Source of the DNA: Rachycentron canadum
Lineage: Eukaryota > Chordata > Actinopteri > Carangiformes > Rachycentridae
DNA: 64,000 bases
Direction of reading: 5' to 3'
Assembly: GCA_038496675.1 (NCBI GenBank)
Contig: CM076660.1
Location: forward strand, 9,792,816 to 9,856,815
The position numbers were made by a program, and so were the translations under genes. How positions within the stretch are numbered: position 1 is the stretch's first letter; each line of letters opens with the position of its first letter. Below, one piece after another: positions 50,932-62,130 of this stretch. The notes under the pieces were generated by a model. It ran no database searches, was not told where the DNA came from, and was given only the letters and a program-made list of their open reading frames with translations.

Positions 50932-53900
50932 ATGACAATGCTGTTGAGGGTGTGTCTCATTGCAGCTCTGCTCATGTGCTGTAAGTCGTCTACTGTATGC
51001 AGAGTACACTATACAAGGATTAACATGCATAATAACATATAGAGTGAAACACACAGTGCTTGGAGTGTTACTGTAACATGCACATGCACAAAACTGCCAC
51101 GTAGTGTATGCACACATACTCAGCGTATACATGGAGTTACCATTCAGCCATGTGCACTATTAGGATAACTATTACAACAGTAATCGGTTGTGTATAAATA
51201 TCTGCCAGCCTTTGGAGGTAAGCCCTATTAACAAACTGTAAACTCTGGGAAACACAAACCCTGGGGGGGTTACAGATTGATTGTTGGACTCACTCTGTGT
51301 TGGTACAAGTGTGTGAGACATTTAAAGTACGATTCAATGCTCAATGCAACATTACATCATTGCATGTCACTGCAGAGACATGAAAGTGAGAGAGCCATCT
51401 TGTTACTGAGTTAAAAAGATTTATGCCACACAATGGACACACTGTTAGTGTTATATCTGGCTCTGTTCAGGTTAATTGTTATACTGGAAAATGTTAACTG
51501 ACAAATCTTTGACTGAACATGCCTGTTTTAATTACTTTAGAAGTTAACTATATATGTCGTGTGCCACCCGTAGAAAGAATGTCCTCAAATCAAACAAGTA
51601 TAAAAGTATGAAAAGATCCAGTGATCCATTTTACCCCCTGTGACTGAGCAGCAGGTCCCACTTCCTGCTAATACTTTCAAATTATGTCTTCTGTATATAT
51701 TTATCAGAAAACTCAAACAAAGTTTAAATTCACTATTGAAAATGTCTTCATAGAAAGAGACATAGAAACATAGAAGAGATATCTTGAAGTCAATGATCAA
51801 AGTAATTCTAAAACTCTGAACCAAAATTGTAGATTTTATTAATTTTGCTACATGTGTTTGTCTCTTCTTGATCAGATGCCATTGAACAAACTTGTTAAGG
51901 GTTAACATTTTTATATGTGACTAGAGCTAAATTTGGCTGTGGCTTTCCACAATGAACACACAATTTAAATGTGAACCATAATAGTAGAGTTTCCCAGTGA
52001 GTACACTAAGTATACTCACAATATCAGATAGGGTCTTGGATGTGTTAGAAACAATCTCCACAATGGTGAGACACAGAGAAAGAGGTTTGGTCTGAGGGTT
52101 TCAGTGTCTTGAGGCTAATTTGGACACTAAATGCCTTAGAAGCCATGCCAAACAGCTAAGCAACCATCTAGCGAAATCACCCAGATGATCACATTTACTG
52201 CATCGCAACAACTTGGCAGACCCAAAATGTAGCAACCACCAAGCAATGCACGTACAACTATATTGCAAAACACCAGCAAAGCCTGATTCCAAGCTAATTT
52301 TGCCCTGGCAACAAGGATACCCTTACATTTTTGTCCCAAAATTTTGCTTTTCTTTTAATTTTAACCCGCGTGCTGAGGAGAACTGCTTTTTCTTGCCACA
52401 GCCAGCTATTCTACCCTTCTGCCTCCCAGTCATTAAGGCCCTCTAGTGATAAGCGGCTTCTTTCAATCACTGAGCCCAGCGTGTGTTCTTGTGCCAGGGC
52501 AGCGTGATTGAAATATTTTCTGTGTCTAGGAGGTTAACAGAGTTAATGAAGATCAAAGACTTGTGTCTGCGCAGGATAATTAGTATGCTGTCAGAATGAA
52601 AACACACTATGAATAACTGAACTATGACTGTCTGTCTGTGTGGACAAGTATCACAGTTCTCAACAAGTGTGGCCAGGCAGTGAGCTAAGCCATGAGAGAC
52701 TTGGTTCAAATGCTGCGAAAAATAACAGGAAAGAAGCCATGTATAACAAAAATATAACAGACATGATAAATAGCAAGAATTTCCATCAACATCCATCAAC
52801 ATCCATCAGTTGTTGTGTGCTTTTTAGCTTTCATTGATATATTGCATAGGTTTTATAGCATTTTAAAACTATCAGCGGCTGTGTCTTTATGTTAATTCAT
52901 CAAATTGGAAAAACCAGGAAATTTGTCCATCATCAGTCCAACATTCTCATTTTAGTCCTCTTCCTTAACTCTCTTAATTCTAACTCTGGTGTCTTTCATC
53001 TCCCCTTCAGGTTTCCTGTTAAGTTGTGCTTCAGGACATAAAAAGAGGAAAGGTGAAGAATTTCAAAGCAATGACAAGGACACCAACAGCAACATCAAGG
53101 TGAAGAGAAACTACACAAAAACACATCATGAGAGATCTAAGGTTGTGACTCCAAGGAAGAAGCTCAGGAAGACAGGAAGTAAGATGGGACCAAAAAGTGA
53201 CATCAGTTGCACCAGGCTGGGAGGCATCTGCCAGCCAAACCGATACATCTGCCAAGGCCGCTACCTAAAAGACAAGTGTTTGGGGTCCAAAATGCGGCAG
53301 TGTTGTATGCCAGGTAAAATGACAGTTTCACACATAAATCTGCACGTGTATTCAGATGTGACTCTGGATGAGGAACTTTAAACACACACGGCCTACTTCT
53401 TTCATCCACAGCCACACACTGTTGCTCTTTGCTAAGAGGTATTAAAAGGTTTGTGTACTGCCTTCATGACTCAGACTTCCAGTGTGAGTCATGAAAAAGT
53501 GTTACTGTGGGTGTGAGGCTGTATCGATGTCTGACACGCCACTCATATGAAAGACATTTTAAAAAATAACATATGAATAGCTTCTTTCTGCTGTAATTGA
53601 CCTTATTTCCACATGAATAGAACATGAGGTTGCTCAGACTCAGTAGAAGATAAAATACATTTTTTAAATGACATCATTTTTATGCATGGCCTTTTGGAAT
53701 TCAATGCAGCAGCCTTTAAAACATGGTCTATTTTTGGAACGAATAGATTCGTCTTTTTTTTTTTTTTTTTTTTTCCCCCATCTCTGCAGTTGGAGCCTGG
53801 AATGTCCTTTGTGGTGGTCACCACAACAATAGAGTGAGGGCATGTGATGTGCATGGCTGCGGAGCTTTCAACTCCAAAAGGTAATTCTTCCTGATATGTT

Positions 53901-56651
53901 TTGTTTTTGTTTGTTTTTTTTGTTTTTTTTATGCATTGGCCTTCAGCTTGAGAGCTCCCCCGATTATATATATATATATATATATATGGAGATTAGTTGA
54001 TAAAGCAGCATTTCTGGTGTTGCATACAACTAGCATCTAAATCAATGAGAAATACTGATATTCAATATGTGTAAAATAAGCTTCTGGAAAGGACACACAA
54101 TCCTCCCTTCTGTTTCTCAAACATGAATCAGACAGGAAGCATAATTTGCCACTGATTCCTTGCTTGGCGAGGAGGACACAAGTGAGTACACAGGTAAGAT
54201 GATAAAGGATAAACACCATAGATGCAACGGCTAATTGAAACTATTTAGTATGTTGCTCATCAAAAATTACTAATTGAATCAGTCCTTTTTAATTAAAATG
54301 TTGTATGTTTTTTTTTCTCTATCACTCTTCTTACAGAGGTAATGGTCTCCATAAAGCAGTGGACCTGGTCTGCGATGACTATGGTATTGTCAATGCTCCA
54401 TTCTCAGGAAATCTGGCAGGTCCAGTGAGTTGGAAAGACCCAGCAGGGAATCAGTATGATGGGGTCAAACTTCTCAATGAAGGTAAAGAGGACAAGATGA
54501 TAATACAGTGCTTGACAGTGAGTGCAGCAAGAGAAAGACACCTCTGAATATGTTTTACTATTTTAAATGATAGGATCCAGTCTCTAAAAATGTTACATTA
54601 CCCAACACTGTTAAAGTCAAGACTTTAGATAGTGGTTTGGTAAATCAACAGTACAAAGAATCTACAGCCATACTAGTGACTCTGTGAAGCAGAAGCAGCT
54701 TTATTGTAAATTAAGTCAAAATATTAGATAAACCATGGTGGTGTTAGATGAAAAAAACACCAAAGGTGACCCTGACTCCAATAATTTGCATGGAAATCCA
54801 ACCAGCAATTGTCAAGACATTTCATTGAATCACGAAAAATGAAAAGTAAAGATCACCAAAGGCAGAGAGATTTCATTGTTCACCTGTAACAAAACACAGG
54901 GCCGATCCATGTAGAGAAGTCAAAATCTTTAGCTTGTGATGGTGTTAGAAAAAAAGTCTGGAAATAACCAAAGTCATTGGAATTCATCCTCTAGGCACCA
55001 CGGATATCTGGAACAAATTACATAGCAATTACCCAATAATTGTTGAGATATTTCACTCAGGAGCAAAGTGCTCAACTAACAAACTTTACCACTGTGCAAC
55101 TAAAAATTCAAAGCACATCTGCTTGATTTCCTAGAAAAAAATCAACAAGAATGCTGTTGGAGTTATGCTCCAACAAATAATAATGAAACCATAGGGTTTA
55201 GTAAACCATTGTAATCTTATATTCTTACCTCTGCAAGTTAATGCCTGTAATCTATACTGTATAGGGCCATGGCTAGGGCAAAGGTGGTGTTAGGTCATTA
55301 TGGTGGAGGCATTAGGTGGGGATGAAAAGGAGAAATGATTTAGAGGGATTAGTCAAGGTGTAGGAGAGGGGGCTGAGATTCCATTGAACTCCTGGTTGCC
55401 TCTAACATCTACACCAGCTGCACGTGAAACCCCATCAAAGGCTGCTTGTGAGTAATGACCCCCATAAGGGCCATCATTATAGAACAAAGCAATGCATCCA
55501 CATTTGTGTCTGTCGATGGAGTCCACAAGCAGAGTGCACACATGCCTTTGTAACATACAGTATGTGTCTGCATATGTGCTGTGAAGTGTATTTTGAGAGC
55601 TTCCTGAGTTGATAAGGTGCTGGCATGATGAGTAAACATCATTAGTCCTCATTCTGCCTCTACCCCTAATTGAACTGTATTATCAGAAGAATGCATGTAC
55701 TGTCAGCTCCTTTCATCTCCGGTTAAAGCACAGACATGATTAGACATCACAGAGAAACATTACCTCGCCATGATACCCACACTAATGCTGAGACACTGAT
55801 CATTAGGAGCTCATAGGATTTAATGATGGTGTTGCACTTGTTGCACCAGCCTATTTTTGAGTTGTTTGTTTTGGAGCTGGTAGCTTGCTTGTTTTTGTCT
55901 GTGGAGTGGTGAAAGAAAGATGGTAAGGTAGTTCTTTCTTTCCTTTGAGCCCCTGTTGACCCATTCGGGGTTATAAAAGAGCAATCAGAAGACAGTTATC
56001 TCCTTGTTTCATATTTGTTGCAGGGCCTAAGAGCATTTTTGTTGACATGGGTGTGCTATGTATGTGTACAAATTGTATACAGCACATTAAGTAGGATTCA
56101 TAGCTTTTAGGAAGCAGTTAGCCAGCGTGAGGGGGATGCTAAAGCTGCCCACCTCCTTTGTGTCTCTTCAACAAACAATGATTTTTTTATTGATCACCCA
56201 TTAACTCCTATTTTACACATCCATTCACCTGTGGTGTAGAAACAGCTTTCTCTTGAGATGTTCTTTCAACTCAGCTGCATCCACTCTGTCAAGTGCTCAA
56301 AACTAAGAAAACATGATTCTTTCTCTCACAAACTTAAGTAACAAGAAAAACATGGCAACTTCCTGTAAATTAATTACTGGGAAACGTTCAGCAAGTTTAA
56401 AAAAAGGAAACTTTAACAGGGGTATAGAGGAGATCACTGGGCATTAATGTCCTCAAGACTGTCATTTTTTGTTTCTGTCTCCAGTCCACTGTGTGAAGAT
56501 CTTCAACATCCGTCCGTACCGTTACATCGGCCCAGTGGTTCAGGGAGAAGCCTTGGGGTACCTGTTGCCACTGCAGGAACGCTTCTCCGGCATCACCTCC
56601 CACCTGCAGCTGCAAATGTGTGACGGCGGCGACCCTTCACCTTTTATATGA
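50932..56651 (+). CDS. lect2-like: LECT2-like protein with N-terminal six-Cys defensin-like module
   Basis: Five coding exons (50932-50980, 53011-53313, 53790-53880, 54337-54482, 56485-56651), all with GT-AG introns, join in frame to 251 codons. Residues 1-25 form a signal peptide (MLLRVCLIAALLMC, then FLLSCASG). Residues 26-80 are Lys/Arg-rich with an N50-Y-T sequon. Residues 83-115 hold C-X6-C-X6-C-X8-C-X7-CC with a GG after the first Cys, resembling a beta-defensin. Residues 118-251 are a full LECT2 domain (M23 peptidase fold). It has cysteines 125, 136, 141, 160, 199 and 242 at the positions of LECT2's three disulfides, H153xxxD157 and the PLQ..F.GI.SH motif. LECT2 is a secreted hepatokine and neutrophil chemoattractant in vertebrates. 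Oddly, Q238 replaces the expected third zinc ligand His. The ATG at 50932 was chosen because it starts the signal peptide; a Met two codons later is an alternative. LECT2 identity is firm; the defensin label is by cysteine pattern only. Confidence 0.93.
50981..53010 (+). other. LECT2-like gene, intron before the defensin-like exon (phase 1)
   Basis: This 2.03-kb intron starts GTAAGT and ends CCCCTTCAG. It contains a degenerate 'agcaacca' repeat (52130-52290) but no recognisable extra exon. Its phase 1 position immediately after the signal peptide is typical of secreted modular proteins. Confidence 0.85.
52130..52290 (+). repeat. Degenerate AGCAACCA-type tandem repeat
   Basis: Loosely repeated 'agcaaccatctag', 'gcaacaacttgg', 'agcaaccaccaag' and 'caccagcaaag' units resemble the TAGCAACCACC minisatellite-like repeats common in fish genomes. 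Units are diverged, so the array is old. Confidence 0.5.
53754..53774 (+). repeat. Poly-T tract forming the acceptor's pyrimidine tract
   Basis: Twenty-one T followed by CCCCCATCTCTGCAG immediately precedes the exon at 53790. The unusually long homopolymer is the polypyrimidine tract of this splice acceptor. Its length may vary and could affect exon use. Confidence 0.85.
53965..53987 (+). repeat. (TA)n microsatellite in intron
   Basis: About eleven TA units just downstream of the coding exon that ends at 53880. Confidence 0.95.
54690..55095 (+). mobile_element. Dispersed repeat relic in last intron
   Basis: The block contains two partial internal repeats: 'gcatggaaatccaaccagca' with 'aagacatttcatt', and 'catagcaattacccaataat' with 'tgttgagatatttcactcag'. 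Between them lies 'ccaaagtcattggaattcat' followed by 'cctct'. From memory these strings belong to an abundant teleost repeat (CCAATAGTTGTTGAGATATTTCA type). It lies inside the 2.0-kb last intron of the LECT2-like gene (54483-56484) and has no coding capacity. Confidence 0.65.
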
Positions 56652-57131
56652 TCTAACTTTCATCTTGCCTGCAAGCTGTGACCCCTCACCTTTTTGAAGC
56701 ACTCCACATTGACCCTTGACCCTGTTAATTTAACCCCAGGTGCCCAATCAAGATTATGACTCCTTATGTTAGCAGTGACATTTCCATGAGATGTTAGCAG
56801 TCCTTCTGCTGGTCTGACAATTAGGTTTTCATATTACAGTACTTTGGTTTCTCTCTGCTTACTGCATTTAAAAATTGACTCAAGCCTCTTCCAATCTTGT
56901 GATGGTCACATTTTGTGTGACAGAATGTTGCAATAATCTCTTGGTTTCATTTCTGCCAATTACAATGGTTTCTATTAATTTGATATTTCCTATACCCCAG
57001 ATGGAAAACTAAAAAATTATTTTTAACTTGCTATGACAATACTGTCCCGTGACATTTTCTCCATAATTCAGCCATTATTCCACTCTTACTCCACCACAGT
57101 CTATAGTAAGGGACATGCTTCTATAAATAAA
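56652..57131 (+). other. Probable 3'UTR of the LECT2-like gene with AATAAA
   Basis: The first canonical polyadenylation signal after the stop codon is AATAAA at 57126-57131, giving a 3'UTR of about 0.5 kb. No earlier AATAAA was seen. Confidence 0.55.
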
Positions 57132-58430
57132 GAACTGCCACATGTACAGTGTCAATGTAATGAGCAAAATACACCAAAAGATGGAGCTATTTTGCAACAA
57201 AATTGTCAGTAAAATCTCAACCTTGGTCATTAGTCTTGATAAATATCTGCAAAAATGAGACTTGTTACAAATGCAATTGTATTTTTCTAGATACTCATAA
57301 ATTAATTACACCTAAAACTACAAAGCAAAGTACAATGAAACACGCTTTATGAAGTTCTCTTCTGAAACATGACCTACTAACTACATGCAGACATGAAAAT
57401 ATGTGATGCAACCTCATTGAGTCAAGTTCCTTTCTTACACCCCAACTAGATATATGTATACATATATTATATTATATAATATTATATTTTTCTATTCTGC
57501 AGCAGTAAATTGTACCTACAGTAGAGACTTTACCAAACTGTACCTAACAAGAAACCAGTGATGCATTTAGGTTTAAAAGGTAAAGGTACCTTTACCTTTA
57601 TGTTGTTTTGAGGGCCACAAGCTGACCGCGATTTGAGTCAGTTGTCTGCCTGAGCTCAGGTCTTTCTTTCTCGTAGACCTTTAAAAAGAACAACATAGTT
57701 TCTTAAGGGGATCAAACTTAAGGAAGATACGTTTACCTGACTTCTGTATACTGCGCCCTGCCACCTGGGTAATGGGCAGTCCCTGTGTCTTCACAAACTT
57801 GGGGATGGTCAACAGTGAGGGACTCACATGCAATAACACACGCTACCAGACTAGAGTACAACACATTAGCTAAAATCCTACATGAGATTTTCCTCACAAA
57901 ATATGGCTGAGCAAATTTAGATTCCTGAGTAGGCCTAAGCCTCTGAAGCTTGTGATGATAAGAAAAACCCCTAAGTAAGTTTACTTTACTTTGCTCGATA
58001 TATTTGAATTCATTTAAGATTAGCCCCTTTTCTTTTTAAGTGATGTAGCCTCTTTTAGTATTTTTGTAAATAGGGGTGGAAAAAAGGGCCAAATTTGTTT
58101 GAATTTTTACATTTCAAAGAAATCACCTTTAGCAACATAACTAATACTGAAACAATCTGAAGATTATTATGTTGATGGACACCAGTGGTGCTGACAGAGT
58201 GGTCATCTGGCAGGACTGACGACCCTCTTCAAAATGCAAACATATATCATAAAAGACTATAAAACACAATAACAACATCAGGTTGGCTAAGAAGAGTTAA
58301 AACTCTGCTAAATGCCCTTGAACATCCTGCTTTTCCGTGCAGCCAAACTCTCTCCTAATACTGATTTTCTCTTCAAAGTGGAGCCACTTCCCCACTTCGT
58401 AGGAGGACTGTTGGCATTGAACGTGTTTGA
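57132..58430. other. Intergenic spacer between the two genes
   Basis: AT-rich sequence with a TATA-rich block (57450-57490) and no recognisable gene. The inverted pair 'aaaggtaaaggtacc' and 'tttaccttta' near 57578-57600 forms a short local palindrome (GGTAAAGGTACCTTTACC). Confidence 0.6.
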
Positions 58431-58976
58431 TCGAACTGCTGACGCCCAGTAATACAGCTGTGAGAGCCGAGCGATGCGATCCGATCCGATCCCGATCCTC
58501 AGGCCGGTTCTCTGCGCCGACGCCGGAGGGGCCGGGCCGCGGAGCGCGGTCATGGCCGTCCCAGTTACTCAAATGGGATTGGGCGAGCTGGGATAGGCTG
58601 GGAGTTTGGTCCGGAGCCGTCAGCGGGGGACGGCACAAGGCACAAGAGGAGTAAGGTGGGGGAGGGGAGGGGAGGGGGAGAGAGCTGGAGAGGCGAAGAC
58701 CTAGTATCAACTTCTGGCTTCCAGAGCGGCTGAATGTTGGGCAGGAAATCGCACGCAGGCAGTCGCGAGGAAAACGGCGTCTGTTGCTCGCGGAGGTCGC
58801 GGATCTGAGCGGCGCGAGCGACTAAGGAGCGACACCGTGTCAACTCTCTCAGCCGGGTCCGAGCGCTCGCACCAACCCAACCGAGAAAACCAGTTGTTTT
58901 TTGTTTTGTTTTGTTTCATTTCTTTTCTGCCCTTCCTCCTTTCTTTCTAACGGAGAGCCATAAAGAAGAGGACATC
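58430..58976 (+). promoter_or_regulatory. CpG-rich promoter and 5'UTR of sh3pxd2b
   Basis: CpG density and GC content jump sharply here, as in a CpG-island promoter. Features include tandem CGATC units (58475-58500), the GC-rich 'gccggaggggccgggccgcg' (58523-58542), a G-run array able to form a quadruplex (58658-58678), and a T-rich then pyrimidine-rich 5'UTR just before the ATG at 58977. The context 'gacatc' gives A at -3. There is no TATA box, and the exact start site cannot be fixed from sequence. Confidence 0.75.
58658..58678 (+). promoter_or_regulatory. G-quadruplex motif
   Basis: Four G-runs of 5, 4, 4 and 5 separated by single A bases form an ideal G4 motif on the + (coding) strand of the sh3pxd2b promoter or 5'UTR. 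Confidence 0.75.
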
Positions 58977-61900
58977 ATGCCACGGCGCACCGTGCAAGAA
59001 GTAACAGTGCAAGATGTCCAGAAGAGAAGAAATCCCAACAAACACTACGTGAGTCTGTGTCTTGTTTTGTTTATTATATTATTATTTTTCATTATTATAT
59101 AATGAAAAACTACAGCAACGGATCGACAGCTTTATGTTGCAGACCTTCTTCCTCTCCTCGCGGCTGAAGTAAAAACAAAGAGAGGATCAAATTACAGTTC
59201 ACCAAGGCGGCCGAGATGAGATGGACTTTCACAACATGGGATTTTTGAGAACTTCGACTCGTGTCCTTCCTTTTTCCACTTTGTTGTGAAGGTGGTTTGC
59301 GCCGCGGTCAGCAGAGGAACCGATTCGTTAGATCCCAACAGCTCGGGCGGTGAAGTTTTTCTTTGGTGTTTGTTCAGGTTGACGTTTTTTTTTTTTCTTT
59401 CCTTTTTTTTTTTAAACTGCTGAGTCAGGGCGTAGAAAATAACGTTCCATTTGTCAGTTGTATGTGGTTTGTAACGTTTCCACTCTTAACAGGGTTTAAG
59501 GTGTTGTCGTTCTAGGTGCCTTTAAAGGGCATATGAGTGGGTCCGGCTTATGTGACCTATGACCCTCCTTATAGTCTGTTGATCTTCAAGTGGCTGGAGT
59601 GATGATGCATCACATGGACATATGTCAATATAGGCATTGTACCTTTACTACCAGAGCCTGGGATCTAACAGAATCTCTTTCAGTCCGGCTCATATGCCCA
59701 TACTGCCACGTGTGTGCCATCACATGGAGAGGAAGGTCCCAGAAAACATCCAAATAGGCAAATCAGAGCTGTCCACAAACCGTTCAGACTAATCCTCATG
59801 AGGGTAGAGTTAAAAGTGAGCATCCCAGCTTTGTCACACCTCAGGCTTTCCAATTTAAAATAAAAAATATATATACATATACACACATACACATATACAT
59901 ATACACATATAACTGTAGGCACTGATAAGCAGGGAATCTCAATGGCAGTGTTCTTAAGTTCATCACAGTGAACACAAGGCAATGTTTGAACAGGGGCCCG
60001 GCCTAAATATTACCATGTCATGCAGCATTGGTAGTTTTATGACTTCAGTTCTGCATTACTGTTACACGGTCCTCATTTTAGTGATTTATTTTGGTCAGAC
60101 ACACCACTTATTTTGATAAAAAGAAATACTTTTTCCACAGAATAGAGAGATGTAGTGTAATGATGCTGTGCTTAGCTCATTAAAAGTGTCTTCGATGGCA
60201 AACAGCATCTCTGGAGGATCAGTATTGTATCACTATAGTCACATTACTGTGACTGTGTGCAGGGCAGGGGTAAAGTAGGTGGAGAAGAAGAGTATTGTGT
60301 GAGTATTTTTTCTCATCCAGTCCGATACAGCAGAACTTGAGTGGGTGACAAAAATGTCCAAAAGACAAAGACCAATTTTTCATTTTTCTGCAAGTCGTGT
60401 ACAATGGACCTTTTATCATTCCTGTCTGAAAGTGAGTTGGAGGGGCAATACATGTGTGTTAATGTGTGTGCAAAAGTGCGCACACAGTTCAAAGTAACAA
60501 GTATGACATCATATGATGTAGGGGGCCAACAGTGAGAGCCTCTGCCAAGTCCTTAGCAGGTGTTCGTGTTAGTTCTGTGTACTTGATGTGTGCCTGTGTG
60601 TGCCCTCGTATGCATATGTTGCTTTCCATCCATGCATGTGTGGAGAGCCTGGGTGGAAGCACCAACAGACTTCATACCGCTGTGAGTGTTAGCGGTCAAG
60701 GACACAGAGTTCTCCAGGTCCTGTGACTTCTCCATCTGTTTGTTTGGTCTGTGGTGTAGCCCTTGTTGTTTTGTGCCTCTGGTACTCTCTCTCCACATGC
60801 AGGTTGGACACCTTAAACCCTCCAGAAACCTGAGGTGTGGTTAAGAGTAGAAAATGCAGCTTAAAGCTCATCTACTCATCTGAGTCGGGCCCACTGAGGA
60901 AACAAAGGAAACATTATGATATAGAGCATTTTATTGCAAGTTTTAGTGTTTATTGGCTTCTATGTAAAATTATAGCTTTCACTCGCTTCCTCAGACTCGT
61001 GGCTTCAGCCTCACACACCCCTTTTTTGCATAATAATGGTGCTTAATTGTTAAGAATTTAGTAAACAGTAGTTGGCCATAGACAGTATAATAGTCCACAT
61101 TTAAGGGATTTATTTTGTTGTACAGATGATCCTCCATTAGTTAAGTTCACATGCACACTGAATATGGTACAAAGATATAATGTTTTGGGATATAAAGACA
61201 GATTCCCTGCTGGCCTATGTAGTTGGTTGTAGTTGGTCCATTTTTTGCTGTATCTGACTTTAGTGCCCAGAAAGAGTGCCAGGCCAGAAAAGGTCTGGGA
61301 GTGGAGCCAATAGCATTCAGCCAGACACACTGAGCCACCCGGGAGTTTCCAATCACCTCCCTGCCTCTCCCCTCTTGTTCGTCTTCAGGGAAGAAAATAA
61401 AGAACAGTGTCTGTTGCCTCTAGAATGCAGTGATCAGACGATATGCTTTGGTTCAAAGCTTTGTGATTTTTTCAGTGTTGTTGATAGGACTGTAATCGAA
61501 TTTGAGGTTGGAACAAAAAGTTCATTTTCAACCTGATGTTCTGCCACAGTTACCAAAGTTACCGATAATTTATCTCCACATACTAATGTTGTTGAGGTAG
61601 AACGTGACCTCATGCCTTGCAGAAGATTTCACACTAAACTCATGACCTAATCTTTCCATTCTTGTGTTTGCTGCTCAGTTTCTTTGTTGCTCAGTGTTTC
61701 TTTAACAGCTGCAAATTAAAAAAAAAAACAGTTAGTTGCATCTGTGCATGATGAAATCTTCCTCTTCAACAGGAAGTGATGCCAAAGGACTGGGAAATTA
61801 AATAATCAGATATCCCAGTTGTTCTCATGTGAACGGATGGTGACAGTGGCCCCTTCTTGAAGTTGCTTGGCAAGCTTGCTGTCTGCTTTTCCTCATGCTG

Positions 61901-62130
61901 CCCTCACTAAGAGTCACAGCCCTGCCAGTTATTGGCACTATGAGTCAGGAGTGATGCCCCAGGCAGTTTGGATTATCAAGTGGTTAACAATATTGGTTAT
62001 TTGTTAGTTCACATGTTTCAGTTATTTTTGTCTCTTTTTGCTTTTCTAGGTGTACATCATCAAAGTGTCCTGGAGCGATGGCAGCACAGAAATCATTTAC
62101 AGACGTTACAGCAAGTTCTTTGACCTGCAG
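58977..62130 (+). CDS. sh3pxd2b: SH3 and PX domain-containing protein 2B (TKS4), first two coding exons, partial
   Basis: Coding exons 58977-59048 (24 codons) and 62050-62130 (27 codons), both ending in phase 0 with GTGAGT donors, encode the first 51 residues; the gene continues beyond the window. TKS4 is a Src-substrate scaffold of podosomes and invadopodia; its PX domain binds phosphoinositides and is followed by SH3 domains, not present here. The encoded start contains VQDVQKRRNPNKHY joined to VYIIKVSWSDGSTE and IYRRYSKFFDLQ, the first strands of a PX domain with the basic R-R-Y-S lipid-binding motif. MPRR at the start and VQKRR..PNKHY favour 2B over the paralogue 2A, whose start is different (MLAY). 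The ATG at 58977 is the first in-frame ATG in this open segment and matches the family start. Exon joins are exact. Confidence 0.95.
59049..62049 (+). other. sh3pxd2b intron 1
   Basis: This 3.0-kb phase 0 intron runs from GTGAGTCTG to TTGCTTTTCTAG. It contains a TATACA/CATATA-rich simple repeat (59868-59912) and no recognisable exon. Confidence 0.9.

Noticed and set aside
58297..58919. Several minus-strand open frames of 70-137 codons
   Set aside because: They lie antisense to the CpG-rich sh3pxd2b promoter, where high GC removes stop codons; no family resemblance.
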